The notes below the pieces were generated by a model. That model searched no databases. It had not been told where the DNA came from and was given only the letters and a program-made list of their open reading frames with translations. A stretch of DNA of 24,564 nucleotides from positions 1 to 24,564 of the forward strand of contig RXOD01004297.1 in NCBI GenBank assembly GCA_005223375.1, read 5' to 3'. How positions within the stretch are numbered: the first letter of the stretch is position 1; each line of letters opens with the position of its first letter. This document shows positions 1 to 7,721 of this stretch, piece after piece. The position numbers were made by a program, and so were the translations under genes. Source of the DNA: Amoebophrya sp. AT5.2. Its lineage: Eukaryota; Sar; Dinophyceae; Syndiniales; Amoebophryaceae.

Positions 1-2928
1 GAAGCACAAACGGACTGCCGTCCGAGAGCCCTGGGGCCGTCATATGGCGGCATATGATCATATGATGTCATGTCATATGATCCTTTGCACCCTTATAAAG
101 TGCCCTACTATGGAGAAACACGAAAAAGGGTCCGGATCTACCAGGGCGAGCTGTGCGTGTACGGCGACCAAGTGCTCAGCTACAGTTGTGCAAATCCAGT
201 TTGTCGGCCGAGTGCGGAAGACCAGACGCGCTTCTACCGGGTTTCGGGGGCAACGTTCGAGTCCATGCCGGGCTTCCGCACCGGGGACCGCGCGGAGGTG
301 CACGTGCTGGGCGAAGAAACTCCGGAAGCTGTGGCCGTCCAGCACGATTATGCGAAGTCTCCTGGCAACAGCTGTCACAGCTATTTCGTCTTTGAAGCGA
401 GCCGCGTCATCGGGTTTCGCGTTCTCGATCGCATGGACCGTCAAGTCAAGCTGAACGGTTTTCGTGTGGAGCTCGGTGAGGTTGAGAGCTGCCTCGAGGA
501 AGTGGCGAGTGGCTGCGTGTGCGCTAAAGTGGAAGTGCCGACCGAGACAACTGCAGGGGGCGGCTCTTCTCGAGGGATCCTGGTCGCGTTCTTTTTCGAA
601 GAAGGCCGCTGTGCATGCCGAGACGTAGTAGATGGGCAAACACCTACACCAGCACACGCGGCACGGGTGTCTTCGCAGGATTTCGCGATTGCCCTGCGGG
701 CGTTTTGTGAGTCCAAACTGCCTCGGCACGCGGTGCCCCACCGCTTCGTCGAGCTGGTGGGTCCTATGCCACTGACGACAAGCGGGAAGGTCGATCGGAA
801 AAGAGTGGTGGCGGAAAATTTGGAGCGCGCGACGGGGAGAGACAGTGACCTGGAACAACTTGAGAGAAACCGCGTCACCCCCGCAAGCCACGAGCAATTG
901 CTCCATTCGATTCCGACAACCGCGACCGAGAAACGGCTAGTCGGCCTCTGGTCCGAGCTTTTCGCCCAGCCACCCTCCACAGTCAAGATCGATTTGCGGT
1001 CTCACTTCTTTGAGTGCGGGGGGACTTCGGCAATCGCCGTGCAGATGGTGCGCTGTCTCGAGGAAGGGAGGTCCGCGTTGAATCCGTCGCGAGAGGAGCG
1101 GCGCAATGCTTCCCCAGGAACCTCCATGAAGACGAACGGCCACGTTGCGAAAAGAACTGGCGAAGAAGCGGCGGAGAACGCCGAGATGCTCCACCGGAAG
1201 CTGTGCGGGTTGTTGCGGAAGCCCCGCCTGCGGGAGTACGCTTCTTTTCTGGATTGGGCCGACGCTACCAGCTCGACAGATCAGACGAATGCCCCCTCCG
1301 CGTCTACTTCTACGGAAAGCGAGTTACTGTACTCGTGTTTGCGTGTGGGCGACGAGAAGTGCTTGTCCGTGCTGCTCCGCTCCGGCGCGGTGGACGCAAA
1401 CGGCGGCTTCTCGAAATCCTTCCGGGGAGTGACCACACCACTGCTCTACATACTGGAAAGGAGTTACGGAAAGGACGGAGAGGGCGAGAGGCTAGTAGAC
1501 GAGAGAAAGCGCAAGCGCTTGGTAGGGAGCTTGATAGAGCACGGCGCGGACTGGACGCTCGGGGATGCCGCCGGCCGCACCCCCTTCCACCTGCTCGCGC
1601 GGATCCCGTTCGCCACTTGCGCATTTGTTCGCGGTTGCTTCGATTCCGTCCTGCAGAGAGGGGAGTATCCGCTCTCGGCGGGGGAAGGTGGTCCTGGATC
1701 TTCCTCTTCTCCTTTTGGTTCTACCAGCACAGGTGCATCTACTGCTGCAATAAGAGAACACGTCAAGACGCTCCTGCTGATGCCGAAAGACGCCAACAAG
1801 TGGAACGTCCTGTTTTACGCTGTCGCGGCGGGAAACCTGGCGCTCGTGAAAACACTGTTCAAGTGGGCTTCGTCTTCAAGCCAGGATGACTGCCCGGCAA
1901 AAATCAGACAGGGCTTGTTTCGGCTTGATGCGGTCGACCGCTGGGGAAAGTCAGTGCTGCACTACGCCGTGGAGAACGGAGACTTGGGAATGACGGAGTT
2001 TCTACTCGGCTTCGAGACCACCCCGCTGAACTACAAGCCCCAACAACGCGCGCACCGGCGACGAAACGACGTTCTTGAGTACCTGCCGCCGCTCCACACC
2101 GCGGTTCGAAAGAAGGACAAGAAGCTCGTGAGACTGTTGCTCGATTCTGGCGCAAAAGTGGCGCTGAATCGGGATGACCAAGGGCGAACGGCGTTACACG
2201 AAGCATGCGCGCCTGCGCTTTTTTTCGCAGTCACGAAGAGTGGAGAAGAAGGAAACGACGATCCGCCAGAGCCTACTAAGCCGGGGGTCCCCGCGCATTC
2301 TTTTGACGAAGACAGCTTGGAAATCCTCGAGATGCTTCTGAAGAGCTCAGCCGCTGGGGCGGATGAAACAACAGGAGCGCCTTCTTTCATCGACGCAGTC
2401 GATCGGGAGCTGCGGTCCGCGCTCTTTTATCTGGTGCCGGACGATGGTATCATGATCAAGGGAGCGACGGAGCTGTTGCTGGCGCATCGGGCCCGCGTGA
2501 ACTTGCACGACCGACTTGGTCGCAATTATCTCGAGTATCATGACGCTGTTCTGTCGGCCGGCACTCGAGAGCACGAAGCTGAAGCTCATATGCACCACAA
2601 TATCAGGACGACTAAGGTGGACGACCTTGCTAGCGACACGTTGGAGCAGCCAGAAGCCGATGCCGAAGACCACAGTGCGCTGCCATTGGTGCGACACGAA
2701 ATCGAAAGATGCGATCAGCAGCGGCAATCCAAGGGGCGTTTCGGTGTCGCGGTGGACATTCGGCAGGAGGACCACCGCCAGAGGAAGGAACGTTCAAAGA
2801 AGAACCAGTGCTTCCGCTGCCTCGAATACGGCCACGCGTGGAAAGAGTGTCCGAATAAGCCAAAATGTCGCGTTTGCGGACTCGAGCACGAGACGAAGGA
2901 GCACTGGAAAATGCTGATTGCGTCGTAA
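1..2928 (+). CDS. NRPS-like adenylation and carrier protein fused to ankyrin repeats and a CCHC zinc knuckle (5' partial)
   Basis: One frame is open from the ATG at 70 to the TAA at 2926-2928 (952 residues). It starts inside an adenylation domain, so the real gene begins upstream; an in-frame TGA at 55-57 means the join to earlier coding sequence is not visible. Adenylation motifs in order (numbered from 70): A6 GELCVYG near 26, A7 FRTGD, A8 DRMDRQVKLNGFRVELGEVE at 120-139, A10 TTSGKVDRK with Lys240. A carrier domain follows, FFECGGTSA with Ser320 as the phosphopantetheine site, and its last helix appears at 381-395 (LLRKPRLREYASFLD). Ankyrin-like repeats span about 415-830. The tail has a CX2CX4HX4C knuckle (C914, C917, H922, C927) and a second C/H cluster (C933, C936, H940, H945). 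The family activates an amino or carboxylic acid as an adenylate and loads it on the carrier; the substrate cannot be read because the pocket is outside the window. No condensation, thioesterase or reductase domain is seen. Confidence 0.85.
41..79 (+). repeat. Cluster of four CATATG hexamers
   Basis: The palindrome CATATG occurs at 41-46, 51-56, 59-64 and 74-79, just before the clear adenylation-domain reading frame. It could lie in the end of an intron or in a diverged stretch of the adenylation gene. No function is assigned. Confidence 0.6.
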
Positions 2929-3043
2929 CAGAATCAAGGCCTCTACGTCTACTGGGATGGATTGATTGTGATTGAGTCATTATCATACATGTTGATGAAG
3001 AAGCTCCAAAGTGGTGTCATGTCTCGTTCTCGTGCGATCAAGC

Positions 3044-3056
3044 GTGTGTGTGTGTG
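3044..3056 (+). repeat. Short GT microsatellite
   Basis: Thirteen bases of alternating G and T in the spacer after the adenylation gene. Confidence 0.6.
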
Positions 3057-3414
3057 AAATCCTTATTCCATAAATGAAGTAGACATTCGTCGTATCAAAT
3101 TTAAATCGTATGGCGTCGTGATCCGAGGTCTTCGTATTGCCTCTGTTCAGTACGCGGAAAGCACCTCGTTATGCTGCCTCGCAAGAATCTAGTAAACCTG
3201 ACCCAAAAAATTCAAGTAAGTAAGCTGACGCAGTAGGACGTCATCTGGCTCTCTCAGTAAGATGGATGACGCATTCATCACATTTCGCAGCGCCTGTAGC
3301 GATACCATTTGTTTGTCGTATGATGTCAGAAACAGCATCACATCGCCCACGCTAAAACTTCATCCTCCACTTAGTCACGCTTGCAATCCTTGATTCAAAG
3401 AGTAGTTCGAAGCT

Positions 3415-3423
3415 TATATATAA
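3415..3423 (+). promoter_or_regulatory. TATA-like string upstream of the exonuclease-ATPase gene
   Basis: TATATATAA lies 53 bases before the ATG at 3476. The position would suit a core promoter with a short leader, but AT-rich strings are common in these spacers and canonical TATA boxes are reported to be rare in dinoflagellates, so this is only a candidate. Confidence 0.2.
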
Positions 3424-3475
3424 TTCGATCTCAACTTTCATCTCTTGTTCACGGTTTGTTTCAAATCTATCCATC

Positions 3476-6400
3476 ATGACAAGTCTCCGTGCCATTAAAC
3501 ACGCCTGGTCGTACTTCGACTACGACGCAACCATCCGAATGACCGGCACCGGTGAGGAGAAAAAGGTCATCGGTGGCTACTTTACGAAGCGCGGCGGCAT
3601 TCACGTTGCTGTTACATCCAAACTAGAGGCCCTGCCTCAGTACTCGCCTCACAAAGGAGAGGCAGTAAAAAACGGGAGATTTGATCCCAGCGATATGTCG
3701 CCGAATTTCTCCCACGTAACGCGGGACGAGCAGACCTACGACGCGGCAGTGCTGAAGTTTCGACCGAGATGCAAGGCTCTACCCAAGTGCTGGCAAACGG
3801 AGTTGAAGCGGGTTGCTGGCGCAGGAAACAATGGCGCATCTTCGGGCGCTGTGCCGACAAATGGGGAAGAAGACGACACTGATGAAGACGATGAATCCCT
3901 TTATGTCGTGCAAAACGACCAATCGGCGTCTGAAACTGGACCGAGCCCGAGTACCGACCCCGAGAAGATCACGATGGCTTCGGAGAAACTGGCTCGGCAA
4001 CTCGAGGGCACCCTGCTGCACAAAAGGATGCTCGTTGAGCTGCGGCTCGCCACGGATTCGGAGCACGAAAACACTTCAGGTCTCAGCATCAGCCACTTAT
4101 TCAAGAAGACATCCGATCTGGGGCCAACTCTCGCTGCGGCGGCTCGTGCGGAGGGTGTTCGGCACATCAGTGCGACCGCTGTGCTGGAGCGCTTGAGTGG
4201 CGTGAAAAGGGTTGGTAATAAGTGGGCTTTTTCGCATAACTACGCAGTAGCTGAAAACGGCGCCGTGGCCGCAGCTTTTGTCTCCGCCCAGGCTACTTCT
4301 GCCGAAGCACCAGCGCAAACAAAACCACTCCAAGCAGTGGGAGTCGCAAAGCGCGTCGCAGCGCGAATTTCTGGGTCGGACATGCACACGGAGATTTTGG
4401 CAGCGCTACGTCGATGCACATCTCGCACAGGCCTACTGACACAGAAGCTCCTCGAAGCTGTGCCAGGTTTCTTAAAGGCCATTACCAAAGCGGCGGCGGA
4501 TGAGGGCGTCCACAACAAAAAAGCGGCAGCCAAGAAGGTTCTGAGCCATCTGCGAGGGGTAGAACAGGTGGACGGGGGCCGCTGGCGAGCCAGTTCGCAG
4601 CTCGGCGCACAGCCACATCGGCAAGCGTCTACGGGTGCACCACCGCCTGCCCATACCCAAACAAAGACGCTATCACAACAAGAGCTCCCTCGTCCCCAAT
4701 CAACATCGCCTCCTGGTTTGAGTCAGACCGCTCCTACCGGTAACCACGTCACGACCCAACTCATCTCGACGCAAGAGACCGCGAAAAAAGCGCTCGGTGC
4801 TCTCAAATCGAGTTTCCGTCAACTCTGGTTGCAAACGCCCGAAAAGACCAACTGCAACCCTCTACTGATCGCTCTCGACTGCGAGGGCGTGAATTTGAGT
4901 GCGAACGGACCGCTCACCTTGCTCCAGCTGGCGTATCGGAACGAGCAGGGTGTTGTCGTGGCCCTAATCTTCGACGTTCTGGCGCTGGAAGAGGAGCTGC
5001 GGCGCGATCGCGATCGCGACATCACCCCTCTTAAGGGCGATGTAGAGAGAAGTCGCAGCTCGCTACACCAGTGCGGGCTCGCTGCGCTCGTGCAGGGTTC
5101 ATGGAAGCTCGCATTTTGCGGGGAAACAGAGACTCAAGCAGGGTCTGGTTCTAGTAGTGGTAGTGGTAGCGCAAGCGCATGCGCAGCAGACGGAGACGAG
5201 GCACTACTTCCGATCATCTTGATTCACGATTGTCATATGGACGCTGCCGCTCTGCAGCACCAATTCGACATCCCTCTCCGACACAATGCGAACGCCCCAC
5301 GTCGCCTAATCGACACGCAGCTCGTGCTCGAGTACTTCACTGGCGAGGTTTTCGGCGGTTTTTCTGCGCTCTTGCGAAAGTTTGGTGTTACTGAGCACCC
5401 CAACAAGCTTACTGTCACAAAACAGCTCCGAAACGGGAATGAAGCACTCTTTGCGCAACGACCGCTGACTGCAGCGCTCCTGGAGTACGCCGCGGCCGAC
5501 GTCGTTGGGCTACTACATGCGGGAGAGAAGATGTCGATTTTTTCAGATGATAAGCTTTTTGGAAGACTAACAAGCGCGACGACGTTTCGATGTGAGCGCG
5601 TGCAGCGGAACCCGATGGAGGCGTGTAGACGAGAAATGCGGTTTCACCCTGTCAGCAGCCGAGCAATGTCTGCAGAACTCTTCAAAGGGCTAGAGTTTGA
5701 AGAAGCAATGCCAGAAACACACTTGGAACCGCGCACCTGCGACGACCTGGAATTGCTGCTGCAACAGATTCCGATCCGGTACTCGGAGGCTCTTTACAAC
5801 GTTATCATCATTTCAGAGGAACGTCAATCGACGGGTTTGAAGCTAAACAGCACTGCCACCAAGCTGCGCGACATCATCCTCGAAGTCGGCGCTCGGCCAT
5901 ACGCGTACTTGCTGGACGGATCGCGGATCTTTTTAAATACGGAGGACGACACGGCGGTCGTTCGCGAAGAGGACATGACACCAGATCGAGGCGAAAGGCT
6001 GTTGCGGGGCTTTTGCACAACAACTGATGACAGTGGGAGTACAGCTGTACCTCCATCTTCAAAGTTCGGCTCTGACAATCGCGCGGGTATCAACGCTTGT
6101 TTGCATCGTATTTCCTGTATCCGGTCGAAGTCGGGCCAGATCTACTCGATCACCTACCGGGTGGGGCGCGCGATCATCGGCAACGCAAGTTTCATGTTGG
6201 ACTTAGTGCGACCTGAAGCGAAGAATTTGCAGCGGTGCGCCAGGAATTCGTCCGCGGTTGTAAATCCGTGCGTTTCTGTCGAAGAAATTGGTGGGGAGTC
6301 GCAATCACCTTCTCCTTCTTCCGACACCGACGACTGGCCGGCTGCCGCGCGTGAAGAAAGTGCTGGCTTAAGGTTGACGGAGACCTGCTTCGCCTACCAC

Positions 6401-7261
6401 GAGCCTGCGATCTTAGCCTGTGCACAGCAAATCCGAACCGCAACAAACACTTCTGCAGCGTCACTTCTTCTTCGGGAGCAGTCCAAGTCGCGTTTTGTCC
6501 AGAACTCTTTGACACTGCTGAATGCAGTAAGTTCTACTACTTCTGCCTCTGAAAAGAACGACGCCCGCCCTGCCCCCGCAGCGACCGACTTTGAGATCGG
6601 CGGCTCGATCCTTCTCTTGGGCCGTCCCGGCAGCGGAAAAACCACCATCATTCGCGACATCGCGCGCCTCCTCTCGGTCCAAGGAAACTTGAATGTCATC
6701 GTCGTCGACACCAGCAACGAGATCTGTGGCGACGGTATCGTACCCCACACTTCCGTCGGCATGGCGAGACGAATGATGGTTCCGTCTCTCGAAAAACAAG
6801 CTGGAGTTCTGATCGAAGCAGTCCAGAATCACACCCCAGACGTGATTATTTGCGACGAGATAGGGCGGTTAAGTGAGGTGGAAGCGATTCAAACGGTGAA
6901 GGAGCGTGGCGTGCGTTGCGTGGCCAGCGCGCATGGCTGTTTGAAGAGTTTGGTGCAAAACAGCTTGCTGAATGGATTAGTCGGAGGCGTAGAGACAGCG
7001 ACGGTGGGAGATGCGCAAGCGAGAAAACTGGAGAAGTCGAGAGGCGGTGTTTTTTCGAAGGTGATTCAGAACAGAGTGGGTGCGGCGGTTTTCGAGGTGG
7101 TGGTGGAATTGAGTCCAGAGAACTTGGACGAGTGGGTAGTGATAAAAGACGTTGGTACGGCGGTGGATGCGATACTAGCGGGGAGGGAATACAAACGGGA
7201 AGTGCGGAGGCGGTGCAGAAAGACTGGGGCTGTTTCGGTGGAATTGGATTATGGGAAGTAG
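3476..7261 (+). CDS. DEDDy 3'-5' exonuclease fused to Ycf45/SpoIIIAA-type AAA ATPase
   Basis: An intronless frame of 1261 residues starting at ATG 3476. Two related ~50-residue helical units occur at about 202-252 and 319-372, each ending in a GV-x-x-V-(x)n-W pattern (Trp250, Trp370). A DEDDy exonuclease follows: Exo I LIALDCEG near 465, Exo II IHDCHMDAAAL near 583, Exo III YAAADVVGLL near 675. After it comes the Ycf45/SpoIIIAA N-terminal region (DLELLLQQIP, then RAGINACLHRISCIRS and YRVGRAIIG). The ATPase has Walker A GRPGSGKT at 1049-1056, VDTSNEICGDG, and Walker B DVIICDEIG from 1122. The first half matches RNase D/EXD1-type nucleases; the second is the family of plastid Ycf45 and cyanobacterial relatives. 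No signal peptide or plastid presequence is visible, so a cytosolic or nuclear site is more likely than a plastid. The plant/cyanobacterial R3H tail seems absent. A joint role in RNA or DNA processing is inferred from the domains only. A Gly/Ser linker near 560 interrupts the nuclease between Exo I and II. Confidence 0.9.
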   Translation: MTSLRAIKHAWSYFDYDATIRMTGTGEEKKVIGGYFTKRGGIHVAVTSKLEALPQYSPHKGEAVKNGRFDPSDMSPNFSHVTRDEQTYDAAVLKFRPRCKALPKCWQTELKRVAGAGNNGASSGAVPTNGEEDDTDEDDESLYVVQNDQSASETGPSPSTDPEKITMASEKLARQLEGTLLHKRMLVELRLATDSEHENTSGLSISHLFKKTSDLGPTLAAAARAEGVRHISATAVLERLSGVKRVGNKWAFSHNYAVAENGAVAAAFVSAQATSAEAPAQTKPLQAVGVAKRVAARISGSDMHTEILAALRRCTSRTGLLTQKLLEAVPGFLKAITKAAADEGVHNKKAAAKKVLSHLRGVEQVDGGRWRASSQLGAQPHRQASTGAPPPAHTQTKTLSQQELPRPQSTSPPGLSQTAPTGNHVTTQLISTQETAKKALGALKSSFRQLWLQTPEKTNCNPLLIALDCEGVNLSANGPLTLLQLAYRNEQGVVVALIFDVLALEEELRRDRDRDITPLKGDVERSRSSLHQCGLAALVQGSWKLAFCGETETQAGSGSSSGSGSASACAADGDEALLPIILIHDCHMDAAALQHQFDIPLRHNANAPRRLIDTQLVLEYFTGEVFGGFSALLRKFGVTEHPNKLTVTKQLRNGNEALFAQRPLTAALLEYAAADVVGLLHAGEKMSIFSDDKLFGRLTSATTFRCERVQRNPMEACRREMRFHPVSSRAMSAELFKGLEFEEAMPETHLEPRTCDDLELLLQQIPIRYSEALYNVIIISEERQSTGLKLNSTATKLRDIILEVGARPYAYLLDGSRIFLNTEDDTAVVREEDMTPDRGERLLRGFCTTTDDSGSTAVPPSSKFGSDNRAGINACLHRISCIRSKSGQIYSITYRVGRAIIGNASFMLDLVRPEAKNLQRCARNSSAVVNPCVSVEEIGGESQSPSPSSDTDDWPAAAREESAGLRLTETCFAYHEPAILACAQQIRTATNTSAASLLLREQSKSRFVQNSLTLLNAVSSTTSASEKNDARPAPAATDFEIGGSILLLGRPGSGKTTIIRDIARLLSVQGNLNVIVVDTSNEICGDGIVPHTSVGMARRMMVPSLEKQAGVLIEAVQNHTPDVIICDEIGRLSEVEAIQTVKERGVRCVASAHGCLKSLVQNSLLNGLVGGVETATVGDAQARKLEKSRGGVFSKVIQNRVGAAVFEVVVELSPENLDEWVVIKDVGTAVDAILAGREYKREVRRRCRKTGAVSVELDYGK

Positions 7262-7721
7262 AGGTAGAACACAGATTGCAGAAGAACGGACACACATGTT
7301 TCTGTTTTCGGTGGAAGCGGTGGGTGCTGGGACTCAAGTTGGGTTCGGGTTATTGCGAAGGTGGATGACACAGCGCGAGTTGCCACTCGGAAAGGGCTCG
7401 CAATCACATAAGGATTTCAAAGGTAAGTAATACTAAGAAGGTAATATGACACCATCATCATGAACAAAATCAGAAACCAATGCCAATGGATTTCGATACG
7501 CGGCTGTTCACTACATTCTCCGGCTGTGCGAGAAGATGGAAACTGTCGAGAGGCAGAGTAGAGGGAGGCGAGGCTGAAAAGGTACTTCGCGTCACTACAA
7601 AATAAATAAGGAGAGGGCTGCCACTGCTTTCAGGACCCCACTAGAAACCTTAATAGCGCGCCGTCGTGAGGTAAATTAAGATTAACCCATCAATTTTCGT
7701 ATACAGAGACTATTGCAGAAA
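7262..7721 (+). other. Spacer before the EF-hand/CAP gene
   Basis: No gene is seen in these 460 bases. The last part is AT-rich and ends in TTGCAG four bases before the ATG, a 3' splice-site-like string that could serve as an acceptor for a leader or for a 5' UTR intron. Confidence 0.55.

Larger units (their letters stand above)
2929..3475 (+). other. Spacer between the adenylation and exonuclease genes
   Basis: This AT-richer stretch of about 550 bases has no convincing open frame. It holds a short GT run and a TATA-like string close to the next gene. It presumably contains the 3' UTR of the upstream gene and the promoter and 5' UTR of the downstream one. Confidence 0.6.

Noticed and set aside
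2809..2925. Zinc knuckle as the remnant of a retrotransposon Gag
   Set aside because: CX2CX4HX4C knuckles are common in Gag proteins, but no reverse transcriptase, integrase, protease or terminal repeat is seen nearby, and the frame is continuous with the ankyrin part.
5007..5022. GCGATCGC-type palindrome run
   Set aside because: It is explained by alternating Arg and Asp codons (RDRDRD) in the exonuclease part and has no companions elsewhere.
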